Of a stretch of 64,000 nt of DNA, positions 1-12,351 are shown piece after piece (the stretch's first letter is position 1; each line of letters opens with the position of its first letter). The DNA is taken from positions 62,001 to 126,000 of the forward strand of contig JAFKAC010000124.1 in the NCBI GenBank assembly GCA_025766275.1, in the 5' to 3' direction. The notes below the pieces were generated by a model. That model worked only from the letters and a program-made list of their open reading frames with translations. It was not told the DNA's origin and searched no databases. Made by a program: the position numbers and the translations under genes. The stretch is from Lactarius indigo (Eukaryota; Basidiomycota; Agaricomycetes; Russulales; Russulaceae).

Positions 1-1419
1 CCGACTGCGTCGGATCCGTCGCCCCCTCCGACACCAACTCCTGATGGTAGCCCGTATGTCTCTCGCTTGCCGTTCGACATCCCTTCTTCGTCCCTCCCTG
101 CCGTACCTTCGCCACCCCTGGGCCCGATACCGCCGCCACGGCCCATCTTGACTCCTTCGCAAACCGAGTCTGTCGTCGGATCTATACGCAGGACATCACT
201 GTCCCCCATCACCGAGAGGACCTCCCAGTCGTCTGCAATACCTCCGCCACCAACTTTTGGCCGTGCGCCCGCGAATGGTCCGTCGCCGTCGACATCTTCG
301 ATCGAGACGTTTTCTACCCCGTCTGGTATCGTCCTGAATCACCCTCCCGCAGTTCCACCGAGCAGGTTCTCCGTATCCACGGCACCTTCAGGGCCGATCC
401 CGCCAAACTGGTTCGGGACGATATACCCACGAACGGCTTCTACCGCTTCGTCCATCGACGGGTATACCATGCCTTCGCCCCCGTCGCCCCGGCCTATCGA
501 GATTCCCAACCTTGGCCCCGCTGATACCGTGCATTGGTCGTCTCTTTTCCCATCGGCGCCGATCATCATTGAGCGCCCAGCCCCCGACGATATCCTACTC
601 AGATCGAGTACACCGGATCCGGATGAGAGCGTCGCCAGTCCGATGTCGAGCCCCGTGCGATCGATCGTTAGTTACACCGGGTCCACAAGTACGTTTTTTT
701 TTTGTGAACATATGCGCACGCATTCTTATTAATGGGCCTCCGCAGACCCGAGTATGGCCTCCGAGCCTATGACGCCACTGTCCCACGCATCCGGCAAGTT
801 CAACCTCTCTGCGACGCACCCCAATAGACTGACCACCGATTTAGTGGTTCCTCCCAAAGCACCGTCCGACAAGGCCATCCCGTCAACGTCCACCTCCCCC
901 GAGGAAGGTTCCGCGGTCGCCTCCACCTCGAACGCTACTGTCCCGAGCAGCACCGCGCCCACGCCGTCCCGCAACCCACTCGCGATCCAGCTCGTATCGT
1001 TCTTTTTCGACACCGTCCAGCGGCTCTTCAAGGTCCCCAGCACGGTCGACCTTTCCTACGGAGGCTTCGAAGTCGCCTTCTCGACCGACTCGATCTCGTG
1101 GGAGAACAACGCGTTCTACGAAGCGCTCGGCGCTCTGCGTGACGCGGATGCCGCTGCTGAAGACCGTCGCGAGTTCGAGCTGATGCCCGCGCCGGCGAAC
1201 GCCGCGCTGCACCGCTATATCAAGGAGCTCGCGCGCGTACGCATGGACCTGGCGGCGCTGCAGGCTGGCGAGGGCGAGGGCAAGGAAGACCCTGCGGTGG
1301 AGCAGCTCGTGCTGCGGGTCAAGGCGGAGCAGGAAACGGTGCAGAGCTGGATGAAGCGGGTGTGCTCGTCCGCGGGCGCGCTGAGCATCGCCGATCCCAA
1401 ATTCAGTCCGAGGAAGTGA
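1..1419 (+). CDS. Pro/Ser-rich hypothetical protein, 5' partial, two exons
   Basis: The reading frame is open from the first base and is joined by a 57-base intron (689-745; donor GTACGT, acceptor CGCAG). The exon before the intron ends one base into a codon and the next exon supplies two, so the frame is kept across the splice and ends at TGA 1417-1419. The visible part is about 453 residues. Roughly the first 330 are low-complexity Pro/Ser/Thr, likely disordered. The last 150 are more ordered, beginning with a hydrophobic stretch and ending in charged, probably helical segments rich in Glu, Arg and Ala. I recognise no family. The true start lies left of the window. GC-rich third positions and an intact frame suggest a live host gene. 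Confidence 0.7.
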
Positions 1420-4418
1420 GGAAGTGCGGCCGGTTGTTGCTTGGTGTTGAAATGGACCTCTCTGGTTGTTGCTGCTGTTGCCTGTTGCTGTGATGTGTGT
1501 ATGAATAGAGGTGCTGGCAGGCGCAGTGTATTACAAAAAAAAAAGGATACTTGGGGTGTTTTTTTTTTTTTCAGTCCTACTTGGTTCATTGAGCGAGTCT
1601 GCGGCTTTGAGTGGGATTCACGTGGGCCACACCAGTCGGTTCCTCACAGAGGCTATAGACGCCGGCTAAGTTCTGGTTGGTGGGGAGGCAGCCCGTAGCG
1701 GCTTTGGCATCCCCATTACGGTACCCGCCTTCGATGCCTCGAGAACGACGATATGACCTGAGTTTCATTTTTTTTTTTTTTTTGACAAACTGTCACACGT
1801 AGACTTTGCAAGTATATACCATTCTAATGAATGTCGTTCCATAGGAAACATGGGGTCATCAACGCACACACACCTCATGCATGATACACAAGGTTTCCCT
1901 GTGGATCATACAAGAGGTGCATGAGTTCATGGCACAGCCTAAGTTAACAACGATGACAGGTGGAGGGTACTGTAGTCCAACAAGAGTCGACCCATACTCG
2001 GGCGGATCAGTCTTTCCACCGGCTTGTGCTGACACTTCCGAAAAAAAAAATCATAATCATAATGCGACGCACCGCCGGGGAGCGTGAAACTTTTACACGT
2101 GAAAGACGGTCAGCCCGTTCACGACGGGAAACCGGTGAACAGATTTTTTCACATGAGATCCTCGTTATTCCATGGCAGCTCCCCCAATGTTGTGTGTGCT
2201 GCTGGAATTTGAGAACTGGCTCGATCCTGACGCCTCTCGGGTCGCGTGCGGACATTCTGCGGGAAACTATGGCACCTTGTTCTTATGATGGCCCAAGAGG
2301 GACGATCAAGCTCGGAGTTCGACTGGTGTTGCGAAAGGTGGCAAAAAAACGTCGGTCGTGGCAGATAGCCCTGAAGGAAGGTCTGTGGACAAACCCGTGC
2401 CTGACACCCTTATCAGAAAGTGCTTTGACTGTTCGACGCCTACTCTGATCGTTAATTCCTTTGCGATCCGACTTTTTAAAGACGCCATTGTGCGAACCAA
2501 GTGGATTACGAGAATTTTTTTATCAGACTTCGTCGGGTCTCATTCGCGCGAACTCAAAGTAGCGCGTCACAGGGTCTGGACTTGCGAATGACCTTCACTA
2601 TAGGCTCCAGCATGAGGATAACCGAGTCGTACTCCAAGCGAGATGGTGGACGGTTGGGGTGGGTGAGTAAAGTGAACGAGAGGTGAGTCGCGAACGTTGA
2701 GGGTAGTTGACGGTGGAGGACGTACCCAAGGAGAGCTGCTCCTTTTCTATCTGCCGTCAAACCAAACTTCACACATCTTATAGCGCCACATGGTCGTTAC
2801 GCCTTCGCAGTCGCGCTGCCCTTCAGAGAACATTCTAAATGGTGGCCATAAGGAGGGTTGTACGGAGAGTCGAGGAATAACGGATGCGTGACGCTCGGGT
2901 CGAATCGGTTGAATGCGAGTATAACTCAGGCATCGATTTATCACTACCAACCAATTCCAGACGCGGTTGCAAATTTGGAAGCTACCCGTATCGTCAGCGT
3001 AAGAACGAATTACTCACAACAGGGGTGGTCGAACAGTTCAAACCCTCCTGGTTTCCTTAGTGACGGACGGAGTACTGTCGCGATATGAGGGTGGACACGT
3101 GGAACCCAGCCCAATATTCCCACCACAATCCCCAAGTATCCAGTCCCGCCTGTCTTTCTCAGGCGTGCTCTTTGGGATGAGGGCGCGGCTGCGAATTCGT
3201 TTCCACGATTATGGGATCAATGATATCAAGAACTGACCTGAAATGCAGAGTGAGTGGCGAGAAAGTCCGATTCGGATTCAGTTTACAGCCTAAGTACATC
3301 CAGGGTTGTCAAGCTGACAACGAACGACGCACACATCCTGTTGCCTTACACTAGGTGGTATCAGAACTCACTGGGTTCTCTTGTCACCAGGTAGGGAGTA
3401 TCCCAGACAATGAGCAGTACTGTGCGGTAAATCAACCATACTGTGGGACGTGTAACCAGGGGAGTTCAAGTACTGAAGTACTGAGCATGAAATTTGGAGA
3501 ACACGAGTTTAGTCACTGTTATCGGAACAGTGATCACAAAAGTTCTCAGCAGGATTGAGAGTTTAATGAGTGCCACGCGGACGCAGCGCTAGTAGGATGA
3601 AGGATAGGCGTAACGGTAATTACGACTCCCGGGCCGGAGCGACGGGGCAGGACCTTCAGCGCTTCCAGCCTGGCTCCCAATCAGTTGTCTTTGTTCACAT
3701 GGTACCCAGGTACAGTACACCCATGTTTGTGTACTTTTTTAAAACTTACAGTGTAGGACTGGACCCACAGTACACTGTATCTCGATGTCTCAACTTCGAC
3801 AAACGCTGCCTCACAAAGATGTCTTCGATATACCATCAACTTCTGACGGCTTCGCATCTACGGGGCCCTTGAAGCTCTGAAGCTTGAACTCGTAACTTAG
3901 GGCTGTATATAGCGAAATACACACACGCTGGCGACAATCGTGGGGCGTTTCTCCTTGAATTTGGCCGGGGTGGGTCTTGATAATTATGCTTACCTGAGTA
4001 CGTCACAGTGCTGGGAAACAAAAGCACTCCCACACGAGCACTGCATGAAAAGAGGCCGTCTCAAGGCCGGACGAGCCTTGCCCTGGAGCTTGACCATTCG
4101 TACTAAGTCCTCTATTCCTGGTGGTAAAGAGAGGGACACGACTGTACGTACCTCCATCGGCAGAAAAGAGTTTTTGCAGGCATTCCTTTCGTATGCACAC
4201 GACTGACATCCCCAAACTGGATTTGGGTTTTGGCAACACCTAGCCCGACTTCTTTTCTTGGCCTTCTGTACCTTATCTGACATCTGCACATGCCACAGCC
4301 ATTTTGCGATAGCGTCCGTCGTCGATGCCCTGGCCTATTTATCCAGGCGTTGTCATAGCCTCTCTGGTCAAACTCTTTGCTTTTCTCCGCAACTACACCC
4401 CCTCACATCGCGGCGAGC
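1420..4418. other. non-coding stretch with homopolymer tracts
   Basis: I see no credible gene. The left end (1530-1780) has A and T homopolymer runs that could be the 3' untranslated region of the preceding gene. The remainder has only short, compositionally poor frames broken on both strands, with no recognisable motif. An isolated TGGTATCAGA word at 3356 resembles a retroelement primer site but has no element around it. Confidence 0.5.
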
Positions 4419-5647
4419 ATGGCAATTAATAACGACATGGCGGCCTTGATTGGCTTTGGGTGCGAGGCATTCCTTTATGGTACGTTCACAAGCCATTGTT
4501 AGCAGGGTCTTCTAACAAAAAATCGTTGCGAAGGATGCTACACCGTTCTCTTCGTCGTGTCCATGTATCTAATGCGCAGACGCTCACGGGGCCGGAGCGG
4601 CTTCAACCGCCCAATTTTCATTATCAGCATCTTCTTGTATTTTTCGTGCGCGGCGCACTTCGCTCTTGAGTTCAATCACTTTAACAATGTCTTGGTGCGC
4701 ACTCTATGCAGAACCGAAATTGCGCAGTCTTGATATGACCTCGCAGGCCACGACGGGCGTTGATGGCTTCGCAAACGAGACAAATGTCCTCGTTGGCGCT
4801 GACATCCTCATCTCTGTCACAGATTTCTTCGGCGAACTTATCCTTATATACCGCTGTTGGTTGCTCTGGTCCAGGAATTATTGGATCATTATCTTGCCAA
4901 GTCTCACGTCGATTGGTGGGATTGGTAAGCGATATCGACTCGCTTGGACCAAGGGTTGATACTGATCGGCTTCTCGAATTCCTCTCGCGTCGTAGCATGC
5001 GTCGTGGTAGTCATACACTTATTACTGGGAATCAACCCGTCTTCACCAATCGCCCCGCCCTCTTTAGTGCCATTGGGTCTCGCGGGCTTCGTTCTCCCGC
5101 TATGCACAAACGTGTTTGTGACCGCTCTCATCGCGGCGCGCATCTGGCTGCTCTCTCCACGCAAGGTGCGCGACCTGCGCGGCGTGTACTTCCCGGAAGG
5201 AACGGGGCGCACGGCAATCGACATCGTCATAGAGAGCGGTGCGCTCTACCTCGTCGTGCAGCTCGTCTTTGTGGTCCTCTTCGCCATCCGGCACCCCGCG
5301 CAGGGCATCGTCGGCGTGATTGCCGTGCAGACATACGTGCGTAATTGCATCGCATGTTTTTAGAAGCATATTTATATCCCCCCGTCGTACAGGGTATCGC
5401 GCCAGCTCTCATCATCATCCGCGTTGCGCTCGGACTGTCGAATACACCACCAGAGAGGCCTAGCGCTAGAGCCGCGTCCTGGTCTCAATCCCCTCCAACT
5501 GAAGTGCGCATTGGGTACAGCACGGCGGCGTTCACTGATGCAGGCCAGTGCATCAACCCCGCTGGGGTCCCCATGGCTCATATGAAACCGAAGCCTGACG
5601 GCGAGGATTCGGGATCGAGCTATAGCTCCACCGAACATGTAGCGTAG
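4419..5647 (+). CDS. seven-helix basidiomycete membrane protein, five exons
   Basis: Exons are 4419-4479, 4534-4694, 4747-4924, 4996-5336 and 5393-5647. All introns are GT...AG of 52-71 bases and phases match, giving about 331 residues. The protein starts MAINNDMAALIGFG and shows about seven hydrophobic segments: the N-terminus, around the FVVSMYL motif, FIISIFLYFS, a segment after TTGVDGFANETNVLVGAD, the IIILPSL segment, the IHLLLG/PLGLAGFVLPLC region, and the VVQLVFVVLFAI region. The tail is a polar Ser/Pro-rich cytosolic-type sequence. This matches an expanded but uncharacterised agaricomycete family of multi-pass proteins; no enzymatic motif is visible. A 5'-truncated copy lies at 16413-17216, so the locus has duplicated locally. 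The start is chosen because it is followed at once by the first helix and gives a consistent splice series. Confidence 0.75.
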
Positions 5648-7837
5648 AGGGCCTGCGATTTCAGTTTTTTCTTTTTCTTTTTCTTCCTTTATTGGATTCT
5701 GGTGACGCTGGGATATCCTTATTCGGTTCTTTCCTTAGGATTTGCACTGGTATAGTGCTTTAAAATTTTGTAAAGGGCGACTAACTGTACGTTTTAGTGT
5801 TTCACATAAGCCTCTCGTCGTATCTCTGCCGATACTGTCGCTGCTGATAATGTTGGTACTGTTAGATCCTCGGTATCTATGAGGACCCAATTGAACGGTG
5901 ACGATGCCGGCCTGAGGCGGCTGGTCCACGCGACTCTAGTGCCTGGTGGGGGATTCGTGCATGAAGCGCAAGCCCACAAGTAGTATACAAAAGCACGAAA
6001 AGTACACCATGTGCGCATTGCTTCTGAGTCTTTCATCTGGTCCGGTGTCGCGCAGACCTTACGGGAGGATGCACGGTTACATCCTGAGGACTGCCCGAGA
6101 ATTGAGTATTTGATCGTCGTGCATCCGATAATTCGCGACTCGTTACTAAATATAAGGCAACAATAGAAGATGCATATATATGTACCGAATCGTGCGGAAG
6201 CATAGCTTGAAGAGAAGAGAGGCAATAGAGTTATACGATGCGCTTGTCGTAACAATGAAACTCAATTCGTTAGGTAGCATGGTATACCACGCCACTAAGT
6301 CATCCTGTCATCACATACTACAAAGCCCTCGCGCGATTGTAGTAATGAAGGAGGGGTGGGTCCGTCATCCAAGCAGGTTCGGACATCGCCTAAGAGACCA
6401 CCTTTCGCCCGTCGCACGTCACTGCCCACATACAACTTCTCCGATATCGTGCGTTGGAATATTTCTCGTGAAGCTAACAGGTTCAGTAGTTGCTCTTCAT
6501 CTGGTCGAATCAGGGGGTCCTCCGCCAGGAGAATGTGACAGTCATTCAGAATATGTCCAGTACTTCCGACGGTAACCTCTCGGTGACCAAGGTGTTCATC
6601 CTAATCGGCGTGAGGGAGACGACGTTAGCGGGACCGATGGCGCCGGGCTGGTTAAGAAAAGACTCCACCTACGTGCTCGTAGTTAAGGGACGTCAGCTCC
6701 GCCTCGCGGACCCCAACACCTGAGGAATGGGGTGAACTGACATCGGCTACAAGCTTCTTTGCAACCAACGCGCCAAAACATCATCCTATCGTACCGGCAG
6801 TGGTGTCTTTTTCAGCCTGAAGGCGATAAGTCATGTCGGGACTGGGAAGGGGGGACTAGGGTGACAGGGAAATTAGCTCTGCTTGTACGCCTTTATCCGG
6901 TACAACGGACACTTCAGACACCCGCAGACGTCTCTTGAGCTTTGGTTCGGTGAGATCCAAGGTTCCTAGTAAACGTGCCCTGAGTATGCCCATGCGGCAA
7001 TGTTTTCAGCTTCCTTGTCTGAGGTGTTTTCAGCGAGAGCCGTTGTGAGGACACCTTAGGGTCCTATTAACGAAGGTGGGGTATGTACGTACTACAAGAG
7101 GAAAAAGAGTTGCTGAGGATGAGGAGACCACAAGACCGTGAACGAGATGACGAGAACGAGAACATATGTCGACAGCGAGACGACGAGAGACGACGGGGGG
7201 CGAGACTGGTTGCGAGTGCGGACCTGACTCGAACAGGGTTCACAAGAACAAAATGGATAGAAGCGGCAACACGAGCACTCTCGATTCAGTAAGAAGCGAT
7301 GCGAGTTTAAATACAGGAGAGAGTATCTAAACCAGAGAAGAAAGGTATGAAAGAAGGGGGAGATTTGAGCGACGAAGTTACGCAAGGGCAACCGAGACAC
7401 AAAATTGAACGGGAGAGATGAAAAAAAAACTGGAATAGCACGAGTAGGGAGACAAAACCGAATGTAACAACAATAGAGTAGTCGAACTCGAGTGGCACTG
7501 ACAAGAATTATGGAGAGGGATAAGGCGACGAGTCACGTGCGCACTAACAAAACAAGACAACACGGTCCGCCCCCTTGCTAGTGACAAAGGGGCAGGGTGG
7601 CAGAATGGAACGAGTTGGGTGGGATGAAAGGAGGCGCGGGGACGTGCGGCCTCTAAACAAGTGGGCTACAAGCTGTTGGCGAGGCGATTGGTGTCGGCCT
7701 CATTGCAACGTGAAGGTGAGGGTGTGCTGCGGGTGTGATAAGAGAGATGGGGGAAGGATGTGGTGTGGCGACCTCGTGAGCTGCGAGTACGAAATGGCAA
7801 CGAGACCACGCGATCTGGTATGACACCCAGGGTGGCC
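5648..7837. other. intergenic stretch, no gene recognised
   Basis: The first 90 bases are a T-rich 3' flank that is also present after the truncated paralogue at 17217-17300. The rest has scattered short frames without family resemblance. From about 7080 to 7460 the plus strand is strongly purine-rich (GAGA/ACGA words). I see no promoter or RNA gene that can be supported. Confidence 0.45.
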
Positions 7838-8977
7838 CTACTCCATAGAGGCCTTTTCAACGTCCGCCGCCGCTTGTCGGGCCTTCATGGCGTGGAGCTG
7901 GATTGTCTTCCATTGGCCGTCCAAAAACCTCCGTCTATGCATGTCGACTTGCTTTTCAAGCATGCCCCTCCACCGTGCAGGCGCACGAGACCCGCTCACG
8001 TCCCGGTATTTTGACGAGGGAATGTGAAATAGGTTTCCCATGAATCGAATGGTCCAAAACATTGCAAACAAGATAAGATGGGTTGTGCGCCACGCGAATG
8101 CCGTCCAGGGTGTGCTATATGGGCAATAAAGGGAAAAGAGGGGTAGAAACGTAACAATTAAGTACAAGAAACCGAGCACCATGCAAATGCTGAGGGAAAT
8201 GAACCAGAGCGCCGTGTTGATGGCAAGAATAAACCTCAGAACGCCCAAGGCGTAGAATAAGATGGATGAGTGCATGGACATGCCCATAAACTGGATAGTT
8301 CGCTCCACCTGAAATGTTTCAACGCCATGGAGCAAAGACTTTCGCAAATGCACCCGCTCGGGTCCCTGTACCTGCGTGAGCACCAGATACCGTCGGGCCC
8401 ACTGTTGGACCAATGTCGCGCCAACAGAGCAAGAAAAGCAGAGCGCCATACTGGTGAACCATGTGAAATTGACCAGAAAGGCAGTCGTTGACCCGATTGA
8501 GATGCCGCTCTTAACTGCGATGTTCTCGAGGAATGCCCCCTTGGAGGCGTTGGATAGTTGTCCAGATATTTGGGTGAGTAGATTGACGGTCTGATCGGAC
8601 GAATCGGGAAATAGTAACCACTTGTAGCTTTCAATAAAGGAGACCATGATGACAGCCGAGAACAGGCCAGCCTTAGACATGTGCCTTAGAAGGGAATATG
8701 CAAAGGATTGTGGAACAAGCACATACAAATATGAGGGTGCTGTCCGCTTCTGCCTTCCACCTCTCGACCATCTCTTTATCTTCCTTCTCTATCTCCTCAA
8801 GGCTTTTCGATCTCGGCCCTCCATAAGGGCCTCTGTTGTTCTCCTCTGTGCACGAATGAGAATACGACCATCAGATAGAAAGTGAGTCAACAGACCTCCT
8901 GGAGGCTCTGTGAAATGTCTAGGTTGCGGGAAATTGGGGGTTTTCTCGTCAACCATATATGCGTTGGGCGAGTCCAT
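7838..8977 (-). CDS. DUF6535-type membrane protein
   Basis: Three exons on the minus strand: 8977-8896, 8845-8727 and 8671-7838, with introns 8846-8895 (50 bases) and 8672-8726 (55 bases, GTATGT...CTAAG). Phases agree, giving 344 residues. After a short polar N-terminus comes a charged helix (SLEEIEKEDKEMVERWK). The join across intron 2 then produces STLIFAGLFSAV followed by FIESYKWL, the hallmark start of DUF6535. Further hydrophobic segments follow around VNFTWFTSMALCFSCSVGA, the ILFYALG region and the long ICMVLGFLYLIV region. After a conserved QWARRYL loop and the last helices, the protein ends in a basic, helical cytosolic tail. The family is abundant and uncharacterised in agaricomycetes. 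The first intron is less certain, because its donor (GTCTGT) is weak. Confidence 0.7.
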
Positions 8978-10996
8978 TTTTGAGTAACAAACGTGATGTG
9001 TGAGGTTAAGGCAGAAGGGAAAAGGACGATACGATAAACCAGGAGCTCAAGAGGTGACCTATAAGTTGAAAGCTATTAGCCAAACCTCCGGAGGGCGTCG
9101 ACTGATCAGGAGGATCACCCAGCGTAACCCTTGAACGTGTAGATCGTGAAACAGACCCTCACTATTTTGCGAATACACTTATGAAAGACATGCCTTACCC
9201 TAAAATGAAATACAATGGCAGTAGGGATCAGTCAGACTCTGGAAGAGTTCTGCAACGCTGATAAGAAGAGAAAAACTGGCGCCCACCAAAATCGAGCCAG
9301 ACTCTTGGCTAGACTTGGCTGGGTGCGGCTAGCGAGTCGCAAGTTGAGAGTGTGTATGATCGTGGTGGAGCAACGTAGGTGTGACACGGAGGGCAGGGTC
9401 GCGGTGCACACGGGACCCAGCCATGATCGAAGCCACCGGTGATGAGGCATCAAGAAACTGACGCTGCGCAGCTCCGTGTCTGGTTAGTTAGCCCTGGAGC
9501 TGTGAAATTCGCGGATCCACGGGGATGAATGCCAGAGCGCAAGTGGATAGCGGGCATTAGGGGTGGCGGTACTCACACTGCGGCGTGGTGTATTTGATGC
9601 ACAACGATAATGTTCTAGACCGAGGACACGTGAGGGCGTATAATGAGACGAGGGAAAGGGAAGCGCAGAAAGAATGGTGGGTGCAGGAAGTAGCCGTGAA
9701 AGCAGGGATACCAGTTTATACCGCTTTAGTCCATACAAAATCACTGTTGAGTACGTCGCGTGCCCAGTGTAATGGCGAGATGAGCGCCGTCCCAAGGGCA
9801 ACGCAGATCCCCGCGCAAGATCCCGCAGGACGGCGCCGTAATTGAACGTTGAACGTTGAACGCGCAACCTCCTCGAGGACCTATCACTGCTCTATGAAAT
9901 GAAATCCAAATTCGAGCCCAGCTCAAGCTCAAGTGCTCCACTCCATGCGTCTTCGCTTCTCCACTGATAGGCGCGGGGCTAGTCTTTGTGTGGGGTCCCA
10001 AGGATTCTGTAACTGGGCCCGAGATGGCACCCGGGGAAGCACGCAGAACCTCCAAGTGTGACATCCCAGGCAGCATTATTGCAGCGAACATAGGCGTGCA
10101 CCTCACCATACACTCGCTTTCCTGCTCCACCACATACGTTCTCAGATGCAGATGTAACCACTCGCGTAGCTGCAAAACCACAGATTTAACTGCTGCTCTG
10201 GCGCGACCAGTTCTGTATTAACTGCTGTCCCGGAATGAACGTGGTCAAAAAAAAAAAAAAGGAACATAGGCGTGCCAATGTGCTAATGCGTTCGCTCATC
10301 AGGTGAGCCCCCTTTTTTACCTTTAACCAATTGTGAATAACAGTACGTACAAACTTCGACTCGCCAGGAGTCACCCTACGCAATCACAATCTTACCATCA
10401 TTTCCTTTTTCTGAAAAATGCCTCCCACCAATGCATGTCCTCCCACTGCACGTGCAACGCCATGCTAGTGACGAGCGGTCGCAAACACCGGCAATAACAA
10501 ACGTCCGGCCGCGCACAAGAGCCGAAATGGTGGGGCCCAATGGCAATGCAACCTGAAGTGGAAGGCTGAATAACTGCGTGGAGGATGTGAGGTATGGCGT
10601 CAATCGCTTGCCTATGTGCAGCTGACCCAACGGGTTTGTACCAGCGCTTCCAGGAATGTTTGGGGGCTTTGGCCTGCTCAATTTGCTGCTGCCGCATCTG
10701 TTGTGAGAAGTGTTGTAACTACAGTAACTGAGGAACTTGTCGCAAGGAGATGGACTGGCGTATGATTTGCTAGCGGAGTGGCAGTAGGTACCAGTACCCG
10801 TTAACATATTACAGCGGTTTTCATAACGATAGATACCTTCCATTTTGGATACACAAGCGGACTGCCAAAACCCCTGAGCGGGGTTCATAATTAAGTCAAC
10901 GGAAAATTATCCGGAAATTAGGTTATCTTGCAGAAGTGGGGTTATGGAATAGTTGTCAGCTTTTGCCGGCGTCGCAACCCCTCCATCACAACCAAG
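8978..10996. other. intergenic stretch, no gene recognised
   Basis: No frame here has a recognisable domain or convincing splice series. Small features are a triple TTGAACG tandem at about 9843-9862, an A13 tract near 10247, and a GTAACTACAGTAAC near-palindrome at about 10715. The stretch is bounded by the DUF6535 gene and the Tc1/mariner transposase. No terminal inverted repeat of that transposon could be placed in it. Confidence 0.4.
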
Positions 10997-12134
10997 ATGG
11001 CTTCTCTGATGCGACTTTCCTCTGCGTCTCCTCCTCCTCTTCTTCACTCGTCCATGGTTCGTTGTCACATCTCCAACGAACTCAAAGAGCAGGCCCTGTC
11101 GATGTCCCTTCAAGGACTGCGTGACTCGGAAGTCTTTGAATACACTGGGATCAGTGTCCCAACGCTCAAGAGGTGGCGCAGCCAGCACCGCAAGACAGGG
11201 AATTCGTGTCCCCCACCACCAATCGACAGAGGTCGTCCGCACGTACTCACCGCTGTCCAGATTAAGGTACGTGCGCAATGTCTGGGACCTAGAGATCGTC
11301 TCATCCTCATAGTTTCTCCGCGACACCGTCGAGCGTCAGCCTGACATTGCACTCATGGAGCTGCAGACAGAGCTTCGGGAAGGCTGCGGCGTTGAGGTCT
11401 CACTTCCAACGATCATGCGTTCCCTCCAGAGGGAGGGATACACGATGAAAACAGTACGTCTCCATTTACCGGCTCTATCGTTCTCAACTAACATCGAATG
11501 ATAGGTCACGCGCCCCGCTCTTGAGCGAAACGAACAAGACCGCGAGGAGTATATGGGCATCATCGCCGCCCATTTCCGACTGGACCAGCTCGTCTTCGCG
11601 GACGAGAGTCATTTCAATCGACTCACTTTGAGGAGGCCGTACGCGTGGTCAATCCGTGGCGAGCGTGCTCGCCGCTTCGAGTTTTTTCTCCGCGGTACCA
11701 AATATTCGATATTGCCTGCGCTCTCTCTTGATGGTGTTCTACACCTTGAGATCGTCGAGAATGCAATTACCGGTGAACACTTTCGACGCTTTATCCAAGG
11801 CCTCCTCCTCCACATGAACGAGTGGCCACTGCCCAACTCGGTCCTCGTCATCGACAACGCCTCGATCCACAAGGTGGACGGAATTCGCGAACTTGTTGAG
11901 GGACACGGCGCGCGTCTCATTTACCTTCCTGCCTATTCACCAGACCTCAACCCAATCGAACTGGCCTTTTCATCCATCAAGGCCTGGCTCCGCGCAAACC
12001 GTTCTCGCGTCAATGCAGACCTCGAATCCAATGACGGTAGTGTTTACAGCACGCTTTGGGAGGCCGTTCACTCTGTCACACCAGACGATGCGAAGGGTTG
12101 GTATGGCCATTGCGGGTACCAACTCACGGCTTAA
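10997..12134 (+). CDS. Tc1/mariner-type DD34E transposase, three exons
   Basis: Exons are 10997-11266, 11313-11453 and 11505-12134, with introns 11267-11312 and 11454-11504 (both GTACGT donors, phase 0), giving 346 residues. The N-terminal 90 residues form a helix-turn-helix (ELKEQALSMSLQG, then VPTLKRWRSQHRK) and a second HTH follows in exon 2. The catalytic domain has VFADESHF (first Asp), VIDNASIHK (second Asp) and YSPDLNPIE (Glu). Exactly 34 residues separate the second Asp from the Glu, so this is DD34E. The frame is free of stops, so the enzyme may be functional or domesticated. An alternative start is ATG 11054. Flanking terminal inverted repeats and TA duplications were not found by eye. 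The host introns distinguish it from the usually intronless bacterial relatives. Confidence 0.88.
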
Positions 12135-12351
12135 TTTTTTTTTTGTATCTACTATTTTATTGTACGCGTGCTGGCGGTTGCCCAGAATACTGGAGAATAT
12201 CAAACATATTGAATTGGAAAAATTACAAAGCGTAAATGATGGCACAGGCGCGTCAAAAACCACGTGGGAAAAGCTACCGACCAAATATATACGCGTTGGG
12301 GGATACGAGTCCGTTGGGGTTTGGGGGCGTGGGACAGCTGACCAAGCTTCC

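Noticed and set aside
3356..3368. TGGTATCAGA as a tRNA-Met primer site of a Ty1/copia element
   Set aside because: Only about ten bases match, and no LTR pair, gag or pol lies nearby. Likely chance.
9741..10888. Minus-strand frames of 146 and 170 codons as genes
   Set aside because: No hydrophobic or domain pattern, no homology recognised, and composition like random translation of GC-balanced DNA.
10700..12300. Terminal inverted repeats for the DD34E transposase
   Set aside because: No convincing inverted pair could be found by eye; similar short words (for example GTTACTGTAG) recur elsewhere by chance.
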